Source of the DNA: Lysobacter_K sp043738095
Lineage (GTDB): Bacteria; Pseudomonadota; Gammaproteobacteria; Xanthomonadales; Xanthomonadaceae
NCBI GenBank assembly: GCA_043738095.1
Contig: JAYSZI010000083.1
Location: 3,760 to 67,759, forward strand
Direction of reading: 5' to 3'
Length of the DNA: 64,000 nt
This document shows, one piece after another, positions 27,450 to 36,858 of this stretch. The stretch's first letter is position 1, and every line of letters begins with the position of its first letter. The position numbers and the translations under genes are program-made. The notes under the pieces are model-generated. The model searched no databases. It was not told the origin of the DNA and was given only the letters and a program-made list of their open reading frames with translations.

Positions 27450-28256
27450 GTGGCTGTCCTGACCTGGGCGTTGTCGCCGCTTAGCTGGTTGTTGATGGCA
27501 TTGCTCGCGATCGGCTTGGGGATGCAGTTACGTCCACGCAGCCGCGGCCGCTGGTTGTGGCGCGCCGGCCTCGCCTGGGCCGCGGTGGCCGTCCTGGCCA
27601 TGACGCCGATGGTGGCCAACGCGCTGGTGAGTTGGCTGGAATCGCAGCACGCTACCGCCGCGACTTGTGCCACATCGCCACCGGCAGTGGCCGTGGTCTT
27701 GGCGGGAGGCGTCGACACCGTGCCAACGGATGTCGCGGATCTCCCGGCGCTGGCGATCACCAGCCGCCGGCGGATCGAGCGCGCGGTCGAGTGGTGGCAT
27801 CAACGGCCGGGGCGAACCCTGATCATCGCCGGTGGGCCGGACCTCGCCGGGGCTATTCCGACCGCAGACCTGATGGCCGATTACGCGCGCCGCCTGGGCG
27901 TGGCGACCACCGCGCTTCAGATCGAAGGTCGGTCGGCTTCCACCTGGGAAAACGCGCACGCGTTAGCCCAATTGCAGCCTGCGCTGGCGCGGCGCGTCGG
28001 GCTCGTGACCTCGGCCATCCATCTCCCGCGGGCGCGGTACGCGATGGCGCGTGCGGGCTTCGAGGTCTGTGCGATCCCGGCCGACCCGCGTCGCATACCC
28101 TTCGGATTGCCCGGCTACTTGATTCCGCGCAGCAGTGCGCTTCACAAGACCGAAGCGGCACTGCACGAGCTGGTGGGCTTGGCGTACTACCGCTGGCTGG
28201 ATATGCGCTCGGCGCCGGCAGCGGTCCCAGGCGCGACGGTAAAGCCCGCTGACTGA
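27450..28256 (+). CDS. YdcF/SanA/ElyC-type DUF218 membrane protein
   Basis: This 268-residue protein has two N-terminal membrane helices (about residues 5-25 and 38-58) followed by a periplasmic DUF218 domain: PAVAVVLAGGVD, GRTLIIAGGPD, STWENAHAL and VTSAIHLPRARYAMARAGF are the conserved blocks. Related E. coli proteins (ElyC, SanA, YdcF) influence envelope polysaccharide and undecaprenyl-phosphate use; the molecular function is not settled. I prefer the GTG at 27450 because AAGG lies six bases upstream and the protein then begins directly with a membrane helix; a GTG at 27411 is also possible. Its stop codon abuts the stop of the convergent beta-helix gene with no bases between. Confidence 0.82.
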   Translation: MAVLTWALSPLSWLLMALLAIGLGMQLRPRSRGRWLWRAGLAWAAVAVLAMTPMVANALVSWLESQHATAATCATSPPAVAVVLAGGVDTVPTDVADLPALAITSRRRIERAVEWWHQRPGRTLIIAGGPDLAGAIPTADLMADYARRLGVATTALQIEGRSASTWENAHALAQLQPALARRVGLVTSAIHLPRARYAMARAGFEVCAIPADPRRIPFGLPGYLIPRSSALHKTEAALHELVGLAYYRWLDMRSAPAAVPGATVKPAD

Positions 28257-29972
28257 TCACAGCGGCGGGTGTACGGGCTGGTCCGAGGTATCTACGACGT
28301 CCGTAGCCTGGACCTCGATTGCGCCGATGTCGACGGCCCGGCCACTCGGGCGGGGCTTGCGAAAAAAGTCATGGTCAAGGCCTGGAACCATCGCGGCGCT
28401 GTCGATCAGCGGGCTACCCGGTTGCGGCGTGGCGTCGCCCTGGCCATCGACGGACCGGGCCAGCCGCGGGTCCTGGTCGCAGACACTGCCCGGCGGGCAT
28501 TGGCCGGCTTTCACTTGCCAGAACAGGTTGCGCTCGAACGCGACCATCGCCTTGCTGTCCTCGGCATGATGGCCGCAGGTTTGGCCCTTGCTCAGCAACC
28601 CGCCACTCCACTCGGTATCACCGATGAAGGCATTGTTCTGCACGTTGGTGCGGGCGGTGCTGGCCCCACCGACCGTGATGAGCAGGCAGTCGCCTTGGCC
28701 ACTCAAGGTGTTGTTGCGGATGGTCGCGATCGAGTCGCCGATAAGGCTGACCGACAAGGTGTTGCCCATCGCGCGGCAATGGTCGCCATCGGTCAGGTTC
28801 GACGTCGGCAAAGTCGAAAAAAACGCACAGTTGCCAAGCAGGATTGAATTCTCGATCAGCATCGGGCCGGCGGTCTTGACCTGGTTGCCGGCGTTGCCCT
28901 GTGCGTGCACGCGCCGGACCATCACGCTGCCGGTGCCGTCCAGGTACAGCAGGTCCAAACCGTCGGACGTGTTGTGGTGGATGCGCACGTCTTCGAACAG
29001 CCACTGCCCGCCGGTCTTGCCGGTGCCGAGGCCATCCCCGTAGCCGCCTTGTTGCTGCGCCCAGCAACCGAAGATCTCCGTGCTCGGGTAACGCTCACTG
29101 CAGCCGTTCCAGCTGATCTCGCCGCCGCTGAAACTGATCTTGCCGCTGTTGCTGGAGCCGATCGGCTGATCCTGACTGATGTTGCCGTCCCACCCGGCCC
29201 AGCCATTGGCGCGCAGAGTCACGCGATCCAGCCGCCAGTCCATCAGGCGCCCGGCGTGGATGCCATTGGCCGCCAGCCCATGAATGTTGAGCTGCCGTAG
29301 CACGACGTTGGCCGAATCACTGGCGACCAGGCCGTTCTGGCCCCAGGGACCAAACGGCGGCGACTCGCTCTGGCAGCGCGCGGTTTCGCCTGCGGCATGG
29401 CCGCCGTGGTTATGGCTCTTGATGCACGGGCTATGGTCGGTCAGTTCGAGGCAGGCGACTTCGACGTTGGAACTGTTCTCCAGGCGCAGAATCGCCTGCG
29501 CGCCGCCGTTGCCCCACAACTGCGGCGGACGCGGGCAACCGCTGTCGTGACCCGCGCCGAGGATGCGGGTGGGGCGCGTCGCCGAGGGCCCGCTCGGGAT
29601 CGGCGGCATGATGCACTCGCCGGCCTTGGCGGGATCGCAGTCGTCGGTCTCCGGCGCGCCGATGCCCATCGCATAGCTGCCCGCGGCAACGATCAGCGTA
29701 TCGCCACCGGCCATGCGCGGCGCCAGCAGGGGCGGCAGCGCCACAAACGGATGGCTCCACGCGCAGGCTTGGACGCTCGTGCTGCCGCGTTCGCGGTAGG
29801 GCGCATCGGTACTGCCATCGCATTGCTGCGCGTTGCCCCCATCGGCGCGCACGTAGTAAGTGGCCGCTGCCGCTTCGGGCGAAAGCAGCAACGTGCACGC
29901 CAGAGTCATCCCTGTCAGGCCGGTGAGGACCAGCAGCGGCAGCATGCTGTGCGGGAGTTGCGCGGGGATCAT
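28257..29972 (-). CDS. Secreted right-handed beta-helix protein, second paralogue
   Basis: This 571-residue protein begins with a signal peptide (LPLLVLTGLTGMTLACTLLL, cut likely after EAAA) and continues ATYYVRADGGNAQQC, closely matching the protein at 22956-25262. Shared blocks include AGGDTLIVAAGSYAMGIGAP, IPSGPSATRPTRILG, NTSDGLDLLYLDG and DIGAIEVQ. It ends shortly after the beta-helix and lacks the two Ig-like domains. It may be a polysaccharide lyase, epimerase or binding protein acting outside the inner membrane on the locus's own EPS. It is the last gene of the 13-gene minus-strand operon, and its ATG overlaps the stop of the Wzy-like gene by four bases. Confidence 0.82.
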   Translation of the reverse strand: MIPAQLPHSMLPLLVLTGLTGMTLACTLLLSPEAAAATYYVRADGGNAQQCDGSTDAPYRERGSTSVQACAWSHPFVALPPLLAPRMAGGDTLIVAAGSYAMGIGAPETDDCDPAKAGECIMPPIPSGPSATRPTRILGAGHDSGCPRPPQLWGNGGAQAILRLENSSNVEVACLELTDHSPCIKSHNHGGHAAGETARCQSESPPFGPWGQNGLVASDSANVVLRQLNIHGLAANGIHAGRLMDWRLDRVTLRANGWAGWDGNISQDQPIGSSNSGKISFSGGEISWNGCSERYPSTEIFGCWAQQQGGYGDGLGTGKTGGQWLFEDVRIHHNTSDGLDLLYLDGTGSVMVRRVHAQGNAGNQVKTAGPMLIENSILLGNCAFFSTLPTSNLTDGDHCRAMGNTLSVSLIGDSIATIRNNTLSGQGDCLLITVGGASTARTNVQNNAFIGDTEWSGGLLSKGQTCGHHAEDSKAMVAFERNLFWQVKAGQCPPGSVCDQDPRLARSVDGQGDATPQPGSPLIDSAAMVPGLDHDFFRKPRPSGRAVDIGAIEVQATDVVDTSDQPVHPPL

Positions 29973-31312
29973 TTGGACACCGGTGCGTCAGGCGCCGATG
30001 GGTAACGCCCCGGCGATACGCGCGATGCCAGCGGGAAGCGCTCACCGATCGCCCAGTGGTCGTCCTGAACGCGCGCCTGCACAGGGACCGTGGCGGCATG
30101 GCGCCTAAGCAGCGCGTAGTGCTCGAGCAGCCCGCACAAAATCCAGAAGTTCCCCATCACCAGACCGTCCAGGAATGGCGTGCCGTAAACATTGCCGAGC
30201 CCCATCGCCAGGATCGCGACAGTGAAGCCGATGCCCAGCGCCTTGGCCTCCACGTCCGTGTTGCCGGCCGACCACCGCACCGCCTGTGCCAGCCGCAGCA
30301 AGCGCCACAAAAGCCAGAGCAGCGCCGCTACGCCAAGTGGTCCGCACTCGGCCAGCGTCAGCACGTAGATGCTGTGCGCGTCGCGCGCCTGATGGTCGGA
30401 ATACTCGCCGATGTACTTCGGGAACCGGCGCAGACCAACGCCGGCGGGATGGTCTTGCCACATCTTCCACGCGCCGGCCCAGATGCCGAACCGGCTTTCG
30501 GTACTGTCATCGAGTTGCGCGGCACCCACCGCATCGTACTGTTCGGTGGCCACGACACGGTCGACCACCGACTCGGGCAGCAGCGCGGTTGCGGGTATCG
30601 CTAGCACGGCAATCAGCACCGCCAGCACCACGTGCCGGCGCAGCAGCAGCAACGCCAGCGCTACCAGTGCAATCAGATAGGACTGGCGCGAGAACGTCAC
30701 CATGATGGCGAATGTCAAAACTACACACCCGGCAATTGCGGCCCAGCGCCAGCGGGTTTTGCCGCGAAGAAAAATCGCCATGGCGAACAGCAATGGCAGG
30801 AAGGTCGCGTAGAAGACCCCTGCGCGGTTCGATGCATTTTTTTCGCCAAACGGTCCGGCAGTGCGCTGGGCATCGCTGTAACGGGTGATGTCGAACGACA
30901 GGCCGTCGATGGCCGCATCGACGCCGGCCGCGACCGCCACTGCCATCGTCAGGTAGATCAGCTTGCGGGTGCCGTCGAGGTCTTGGCGGCAATGCCGGTA
31001 GACGAAATAGAGCAGCGGATAGAACACGAGGTTCTTCAAGTAGACGAGATCGTCCAGCAGATGCATCGGCATCGTCGCCCAGGCGATAAAAAACGCGATG
31101 ACCAGCGTGGAAAACCAGAACAGCAACGGCGGCGTCAGCCCCCCAGTGGTCGCGGACGGGCCAGCCCAGGGGCGCGCGAAGGCGAGCGCCACAAGGAGCA
31201 GAATCATCAGCATATTGGCCGGATTGAGTCCTGGAATGCCGGCGTTGGGCGGGAAATACAACAAGTTGGGCATCAGCACGATGGTGAGGCCGAGCATCAA
31301 GCGAAGCAGCAT
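29969..31312 (-). CDS. Wzy-like O-antigen ligase/polymerase family membrane protein
   Basis: This 447-residue polytopic protein has many hydrophobic helices and one larger periplasmic loop, the Wzy_C/O-antigen ligase pattern. The segment WKMWQDHPAGVGLRRFPKYI followed by RDAHSIYVLTLAECGPLG (about residues 300-345) carries the conserved H-x-S/Y region of this superfamily. It should polymerise flipped repeat units in the periplasm. The frame is open to 31381, but the ATG at 31312 has a strong AGGAGG seven bases upstream and opens with a membrane helix. It overlaps the end of the amidotransferase gene by 16 bases. Confidence 0.87.
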   Translation of the reverse strand: MLLRLMLGLTIVLMPNLLYFPPNAGIPGLNPANMLMILLLVALAFARPWAGPSATTGGLTPPLLFWFSTLVIAFFIAWATMPMHLLDDLVYLKNLVFYPLLYFVYRHCRQDLDGTRKLIYLTMAVAVAAGVDAAIDGLSFDITRYSDAQRTAGPFGEKNASNRAGVFYATFLPLLFAMAIFLRGKTRWRWAAIAGCVVLTFAIMVTFSRQSYLIALVALALLLLRRHVVLAVLIAVLAIPATALLPESVVDRVVATEQYDAVGAAQLDDSTESRFGIWAGAWKMWQDHPAGVGLRRFPKYIGEYSDHQARDAHSIYVLTLAECGPLGVAALLWLLWRLLRLAQAVRWSAGNTDVEAKALGIGFTVAILAMGLGNVYGTPFLDGLVMGNFWILCGLLEHYALLRRHAATVPVQARVQDDHWAIGERFPLASRVSPGRYPSAPDAPVSK

Positions 31313-33192
31313 GGCGCGTCCTCCTGCATCACCGCATCGAGGAAGCGCTGCGCCCACAGTTCCAGGCAGACCACTTGCCACAGCGCCTCACGGTGGTCGG
31401 CACTGCCGCGAAGGTGCGCGGCCAACAGCGCATTGGCGGCCGCCGGATCGCACAGGCCGCGTTCGCGGAACGCGCGGCTGGCAAAGGTGTCGGCGGCCAG
31501 CTCGTGCAGCGGTCCGCGGAACCACGCCGCGAGCGGAATCGCAAAGCCTTGCTTGGGCTTGCTGATCGCGCGCGGCGGCAACCAGCGCGCCGCGACTCGG
31601 CGCAGCAGGTATTTTCCGCAGGTGCCGCGCACACGCAATGACGCGGGCAAGCTCAACGCGAAATTCGCCAGTTCCGGGTGCAGGAATGGCGCGCGGCCTT
31701 CCAGCGAGTTCGCCATCGCCATGCGGTCGAGCTTCACCAGGATGTCGTCGGGCAAGTAGCTCTGAAGGTCGATGGCGACCGCGCGATCGAGCGCGCACGA
31801 GCCCGCGCCGAGGTCCGCGCCGGCGTCGTCGAGCGCGGGCAGGTGGTAGTGATCGCCCCCGCCGGCGAGCGGGTTCAAGCTGCGCGCGGTATCGGGTCGC
31901 ATCAGCGCGACGCCGCTCAGATAGCGTTGCTCGAATGGCAACCGCAGGCGCTGGCCAATGCGCTGTAATCGGCCGCCGAGCGGGTCGGGCAGCACCGTGC
32001 CGGCGACATGCAGCGCCGTGGCCGCGGAGCCCTTGAATGCCCCGAGTTTTTCGATCGCCATCAGCCGCAGGTAGCGGTCATAGCCGCCAAACAGTTCGTC
32101 GCCACCGTCGCCGGTCAGGACCATTTTTACGCGCTGGCGTGCGAGCTGCGATACCAGGAACGTCGGCACCGCCGACGAGTCGGCGAACGGTTCGTCGAAG
32201 TGCCACACCAGCTGGTTCAGCAGCGCGACTGCATCGGGTTCAACCACAAGTTCGTGATGGTCTGTGCCCAGGTGCCGCGCGACCTGGCGGGCGTCATCGA
32301 GTTCGCTGAAGTCGGCCTCCTTGAAGCCGATGCTGAAGGTTTTGACCGGCTGGGTCATGCGCTGCGCCATCAATGCCACGACGGTGCTGGAGTCCAGTCC
32401 GCCGCTGAGGAACGCGCCGAACGGCACGTCTGACACCAGGCGGCTCGAGACCGCACGGTCGAGCAGTTCTGCCAGTTTCTCGGCGGCGTCGGCTTCCGAC
32501 AACGTGCACGTGTCGGCGAGCGTGGGTCGCCAGTAGCGCTGCAGCTCGACTCGGCCTTCGCGGTACCGCAGCACGTGGCCCGGCGGCAGTTTGGCGACGC
32601 CGTCGAAGATGCTCAGCGGCGCTGGCACATAGCCGTAGGCGAGGTAGGCCTGCAACGCCTCGGCGTGAACTTCGCGCGGGCAATCGGCCGACTGCAGCAG
32701 CGACTTGAGTTCCGAGCCGAACATGAGTCGCCGGTCATCGTGGGCGTAGTACAGCGGCTTCTCGCCGAAGCGGTCGCGCGCCAGCAGCAGTTCGTGGCTG
32801 CGACGGTCCCAGAGCGCGATCGCGAACATGCCATCGAAGCGCTCGATCGCCGCACTGCCGTGGCGTAGGTACATCTGCAGGATGACTTCCACTTCGCCGT
32901 GGCTATGGAAAACAATGCCGTCTTTCTCAAGTTCCCGGCGCAGTTCCCGGAAGTTGTAGATCTCGCCGTTGAACACCAGGCAGACCTGGCCTTGCGCCGC
33001 ATACGCGGGCTGATGGCCGCCAGCGACATCGACGATCGACAACCGGCGCATGCCGAGCAACGCGCGCTCGTCGCTGTGCAGGCCGTCATCGTCGGGACCG
33101 CGGTGCGCGATCACGGCCGTCATCCGCCGGCCCAGTTCCGGCGACGGAGCGGGCTGGCCCGGGGCGACGACGAAGCCGGCGATGCCGCACAT
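31297..33192 (-). CDS. AsnB-like glutamine amidotransferase, exosortase A-associated type
   Basis: This 631-residue protein has the class II glutaminase domain with catalytic Cys2 (MCGIAGFVV) and IAHRGPDDDG. The synthetase domain carries the pyrophosphatase loop FLSGGLDSSTVVAL near residue 260. It resembles asparagine synthases found in EPS loci, specifically the 'exosortase A system-associated amidotransferase 1' group (TIGR03108). Such enzymes take ammonia from glutamine and convert a carboxyl group to an amide through an adenylate. Possible substrates are a uronic acid carboxyl of the EPS, matching the dehydrogenase at 43601, or the carboxyl end of the NRPS product. It starts 3 bp after the glycosyltransferase stop and overlaps the Wzy-like gene. 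Confidence 0.9.
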   Translation of the reverse strand: MCGIAGFVVAPGQPAPSPELGRRMTAVIAHRGPDDDGLHSDERALLGMRRLSIVDVAGGHQPAYAAQGQVCLVFNGEIYNFRELRRELEKDGIVFHSHGEVEVILQMYLRHGSAAIERFDGMFAIALWDRRSHELLLARDRFGEKPLYYAHDDRRLMFGSELKSLLQSADCPREVHAEALQAYLAYGYVPAPLSIFDGVAKLPPGHVLRYREGRVELQRYWRPTLADTCTLSEADAAEKLAELLDRAVSSRLVSDVPFGAFLSGGLDSSTVVALMAQRMTQPVKTFSIGFKEADFSELDDARQVARHLGTDHHELVVEPDAVALLNQLVWHFDEPFADSSAVPTFLVSQLARQRVKMVLTGDGGDELFGGYDRYLRLMAIEKLGAFKGSAATALHVAGTVLPDPLGGRLQRIGQRLRLPFEQRYLSGVALMRPDTARSLNPLAGGGDHYHLPALDDAGADLGAGSCALDRAVAIDLQSYLPDDILVKLDRMAMANSLEGRAPFLHPELANFALSLPASLRVRGTCGKYLLRRVAARWLPPRAISKPKQGFAIPLAAWFRGPLHELAADTFASRAFRERGLCDPAAANALLAAHLRGSADHREALWQVVCLELWAQRFLDAVMQEDAPCCFA

Positions 33193-33195
33193 GTT

Positions 33196-34461
33196 TCAGG
33201 CACTCCGCGGCGTGGCCGTGACGGCCGCCAGTGCGCCGGCGTCGCCCGAATACAGCGCCGCCAGACTGTCGAGAACCGTATCGACGCCGGCCGTGCGCGC
33301 CACGGTCACACGGGCGCAGTCGCCCATCGCGCGGCGCTGCTCGGGGGGAAGGGCTGCGGCCGCAACAAGGCATTGGGCCAGACCGGCCCGATCGCCCGGC
33401 TCGAACAGCCAGCCGTTCTCGCCGTGGCGCACAAAATCCTCATTGCCGCTGATCCGGCTGGCGACCATCGGCAGGCCCGCGGCCATGCATTCGAGCAACG
33501 CGTTCGACAGGCCTTCAAAGCGCGATGGCAGCACGCCGACATTGGCCTGCGAGAGCACCGTCTCGATGTCGTCGCGGTGACCGGCGAACGTCACCGCGGC
33601 CTCGATATCGAGCGTCGATGCCCGGAACTTGAGCGCCTCTTGCAGCGGGCCGGTGCCCACGACCATCAGGCGCGCATCGCGCTGGACTGCAGTGAGGTCT
33701 GCGAACGCTTCGAGCAGGGTAAACAGGCCCTTCTCCTCGACCAGTCGACCGATAAAGACAAAGCGCGCGGCGTTGCATAGCGGCCGCGAAATCTTATTGA
33801 AGCGCTGAGTGTCGACGGCGTTGGGAATAGCGGCGATGCGCGCGGGCGGCAGGCCGCGCGCACGCAGAGTCGTCGCGATCCGCTGGCTGATCGCCTGCCA
33901 ACCGTCGGCGCGCATCAGGCAGCGATAGGGCAAATTCGCCAGGACGCCCGCGTTGGGAGCGAGCGCGCCACGCTCCAGATCCCACGAGCCCGACACCTTG
34001 ATCACCACGCGCTTGGCCAACACGCGCCCGAGCAGCGCACACACCACCGCCCAGCTGCGCGCGACATGCACATGCCACACCTCGTAATGCCGTCTGCGCC
34101 CGATCAGGAATCCGGTCAAGGCCAGCCACAGCGCGGGCCCGCCGAGCAGTCGAACGCGCGGATAGCGCAACCGACAGACCGGCACACCGTCGACGCGCGA
34201 TACCGCCATTTGCGGGCCATCGGGGTTCAACGGCGCGACGATAGTCACCCGCTGCCCGCGCTTGCGCATCGCGCTGGTCAGCGTTCGCACCTGCGCTTCC
34301 GCGCCGCCGCCGCGCGCAGTGGGATAGGGGCCTTCCAGCACCATCAACACCCGCACTCTGCGGGTGGCTGGCGCCCGTGGTGCGGTCGCCCCTGCCACTG
34401 CGCAGTTTTCGGCGCCGGCGTCGCCGAACGCGGCACGCGTCTCGGCCCATGCGGGGTTCAT
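33196..34461 (-). CDS. Glycosyltransferase family 4
   Basis: This 421-residue GT-B glycosyltransferase begins with VLMVLEGPYPTARGGGAEAQ, the N-terminal glycine-rich acceptor side of GT4 enzymes. Its nucleotide-sugar side has RFVFIGRLVEEKGLFTLLEAF near 237 and the E-x7-E region GVLPSRFEGLSNALLECMAA near 330. It should add one sugar to the lipid-linked repeat unit at the cytoplasmic face. Donor and linkage cannot be read from sequence. The ATG overlaps the stop of the preceding glycosyltransferase by four bases. Confidence 0.9.
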   Translation of the reverse strand: MNPAWAETRAAFGDAGAENCAVAGATAPRAPATRRVRVLMVLEGPYPTARGGGAEAQVRTLTSAMRKRGQRVTIVAPLNPDGPQMAVSRVDGVPVCRLRYPRVRLLGGPALWLALTGFLIGRRRHYEVWHVHVARSWAVVCALLGRVLAKRVVIKVSGSWDLERGALAPNAGVLANLPYRCLMRADGWQAISQRIATTLRARGLPPARIAAIPNAVDTQRFNKISRPLCNAARFVFIGRLVEEKGLFTLLEAFADLTAVQRDARLMVVGTGPLQEALKFRASTLDIEAAVTFAGHRDDIETVLSQANVGVLPSRFEGLSNALLECMAAGLPMVASRISGNEDFVRHGENGWLFEPGDRAGLAQCLVAAAALPPEQRRAMGDCARVTVARTAGVDTVLDSLAALYSGDAGALAAVTATPRSA

Positions 34462-35636
34462 AGCTCGCCACCTGCGGTTGGTTGACTAGGCAAACTTGCA
34501 CGCGGTAGCGCCGCACGGGCGGGGTGCGTCCGCACGCAGCGTTCGTAGACGGCGGCGGTGGCCGCAACCATGCGGTCGATGGCGTGGTCCGATTGCGCCC
34601 GTTGCTGCGCGTTCTGGCCCAATCGCTGGCGCAGCGCCGCATCGCTGGTCATCAGGCGCAGGTGCTCGCTCAAAGTCGCGTCGTCGTCATTGGGAAACAG
34701 CAAGCCGTTGACGCCGTGTTCGACCAGTTCGGCGTTGCCGCCAACCGCCGACGCGATGACCGGGCAGCACGCGGCCATCGCTTCGAGCAACGCGTTCGAC
34801 ATGCCTTCCTGCAGCGATGGAAGTACCAGAAAGTCCGCTGCCTGCACCAGGACGGTGGCATCGGCGCGCTCGCCGAGGAAGCGGATGTCAGTGCCGAGGT
34901 CGGCGGCGGCGACCATCGCCTCGAGTTCACCGCGCAACGGCCCGTCGCCGGCGATCGCGACCCATGGGCGCTGCGTGCGCGGCAGCCGGGCCATTGCGCG
35001 GATCAGACATGCGAGGTTCTTCACCGGAACCAGGCGACCGACGAAGAACCCGAGTGACCGGCCCGCCGGGCAGGCGATGCCCTCGCGCAGGATCGCGCGC
35101 AGCGGCGAAGGCAAAGGGGGCGGGAAGGCGACGCCATTGGGGATCACGTCGAGACGTTCCCGCGCGATGCCTGCATGTTCGGCTGCTGCGGCCGCGCACG
35201 CATCAGCATTGGAGATCACCGCGGCGCTGCGGCCGACAACAAAGCGCTTCAACCGCCAGAACGTCGGCGACTCGGTCAAGTACAAGCCACGCACTGAAGA
35301 CACCAGTCGTGGTGGTTTGCGCACCAGCATGCATGCCATGGCTGTCCACAATTCTGCGGTCAGCGAGAACGCATGCACCACGTCGAACTGGCCGCGACGC
35401 AACCACGTTGCGTACAGCATCAGAAAGGCCAAGTCGACGCGCCCGCGTTTGTGCAGGTGATGCACGGTGATGCCCATGCGCTCGATTTCGCCGACCAGAA
35501 ACGACGGGTTGCGAAAGAACAGCAGCTCCGGCTGCCACCGCGTGCGGTCCAGCCCGCCGAGCAGGTTGCTGATTTGACGCTGGCTGCCGCCGACTTCCAT
35601 CTCATCGGTCACCAGCAAGAGTCGCCTAGGTGCCAT
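34458..35636 (-). CDS. Glycosyltransferase family 4
   Basis: This 392-residue GT-B enzyme begins RLLLVTDEMEVGGSQRQISN, close to the start of sugar transferases associated with PEP-CTERM/EpsH-type EPS loci. The donor domain shows LGFFVGRLVPVKNLACLIRA near 195 and LPSLQEGMSNALLEAMAACC near 290. It is predicted to add a sugar to the lipid-linked repeat. It overlaps the upstream glycosyltransferase gene by 11 bases and the downstream one by four, so the three are probably translationally coupled. Confidence 0.9.
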   Translation of the reverse strand: MAPRRLLLVTDEMEVGGSQRQISNLLGGLDRTRWQPELLFFRNPSFLVGEIERMGITVHHLHKRGRVDLAFLMLYATWLRRGQFDVVHAFSLTAELWTAMACMLVRKPPRLVSSVRGLYLTESPTFWRLKRFVVGRSAAVISNADACAAAAAEHAGIARERLDVIPNGVAFPPPLPSPLRAILREGIACPAGRSLGFFVGRLVPVKNLACLIRAMARLPRTQRPWVAIAGDGPLRGELEAMVAAADLGTDIRFLGERADATVLVQAADFLVLPSLQEGMSNALLEAMAACCPVIASAVGGNAELVEHGVNGLLFPNDDDATLSEHLRLMTSDAALRQRLGQNAQQRAQSDHAIDRMVAATAAVYERCVRTHPARAALPRASLPSQPTAGGEL

Positions 35637-36858
35637 GGGCGGCCTCCAGCATCAGCTCGTGCAGGCGCCCGGCCTCCTTGCGCGCGTCGAACTGACTCTC
35701 GACGCGCGCGCGCGCGCCGGTGGCGAGCCGCTGGCGCAGCTCGTCGCTTTCGAGCAGGCGCGCGATGGCGTCGGCGAGCGCGACCGGATCACGTTGCTCG
35801 ACCAGCACGCCATGCTCGTCGTCCTCGATCAGTTCAGGTATGCCCGACACGCGCGTGCTAACCACGGGACAGCCGGCGGCCATCGCCTCCATCAGCGCTA
35901 CGGGAATACCGTCGCGATTGCCGTCGGCGGCCACCTGCGAAGGCAGCACGAACATCGTGGCCGTGCCCATCCAATCGCGGATGCGTTCTTGCGTTTGCGC
36001 GCCGGTGAATTCGATCCGTGACGCCACCCCGCGTTCCATCGCGCGTCGGCGCAGCATCGGGTCCAAGGGTCCGGACCCGACCAATCGGCAGTTAAGTTCG
36101 ATGCCACGCGCCTGCAGTAACGCGACTGCGTCGATCAACGTTTCAAAACCTTTGACCGGGTCTAGCCGGCCGACCGCGAGCATCATCCGCACATCGCGGT
36201 GCAGCATTTGCCACGGCGCGCGCTGCATGTCGACGCCGCAGTGGATCACCTTGAGTTTGTCCTGCGCCATCGGCGTGGCGTGCGTGCACAGCCAATCAAC
36301 GTTGTGGCGCGAGATCGTCACCGCCAGCGCGGACTCGCGGATCTTGCGCGCGAGCAATTGCTTCTCGATGAAGATGTCGTGCGCGTGACAGGTAAAGCTG
36401 AAAGGCCGGCCGAGCACGCAACCCAGCGCCCACGCCGCGGTGGATGGGTAAGTGGCCCAATGCGCGTGGAGGAGTTGCGGGTCGAAACGCTGCAGCCACG
36501 GCACGTGCTGCAACGCACGGAACAGCGTGACCACCGACTTGACCGCGACATCCGGGCGCCGCCAGCTGTCGGCGAGGATCAGCGCCAGCGCACGCAGCAC
36601 CGCGCGCGGGTTCAGCCGCAAGGCCTGCCAGCTGTCGCGTAATGCGCCCGCCAACGGTTGTGGATGGCGAACGCGGTCGAGTAGCGCGGCCGAATCAGTC
36701 TGCAGTAGATCTTTTGAGGGCTTCTTTAGCGAGATGATCCGCACGTCGACGCCGCGTTCTATCAGCGCGTTGATTTCGCGCACGATGAAAGTTTCCGACA
36801 GGCTCGGAAACAACGACACGACATAGACGATCCGCTGCAGTTCGCCTGGCTGCGTCAT
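35626..36858 (-). CDS. Glycosyltransferase family 4
   Basis: This 410-residue GT-B enzyme opens with IVYVVSLFPSLSETFIVREI, typical of the 'colanic acid/EPS' GT4 group. It has LHAHWATYPSTAAWALG and FSFTCHAHDIFIEKQLLARK in the N-terminal half, and MMLAVGRLDPVKGFETLIDA and GIPVALMEAMAAGCPVVST in the donor domain. The frame extends to 37356, but that part is an arginine-rich antisense-like sequence over the neighbouring gene. The ATG at 36858 overlaps the stop of the upstream GT2 gene by four bases and is the evident start. Confidence 0.92.
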   Translation of the reverse strand: MTQPGELQRIVYVVSLFPSLSETFIVREINALIERGVDVRIISLKKPSKDLLQTDSAALLDRVRHPQPLAGALRDSWQALRLNPRAVLRALALILADSWRRPDVAVKSVVTLFRALQHVPWLQRFDPQLLHAHWATYPSTAAWALGCVLGRPFSFTCHAHDIFIEKQLLARKIRESALAVTISRHNVDWLCTHATPMAQDKLKVIHCGVDMQRAPWQMLHRDVRMMLAVGRLDPVKGFETLIDAVALLQARGIELNCRLVGSGPLDPMLRRRAMERGVASRIEFTGAQTQERIRDWMGTATMFVLPSQVAADGNRDGIPVALMEAMAAGCPVVSTRVSGIPELIEDDEHGVLVEQRDPVALADAIARLLESDELRQRLATGARARVESQFDARKEAGRLHELMLEAAHGT

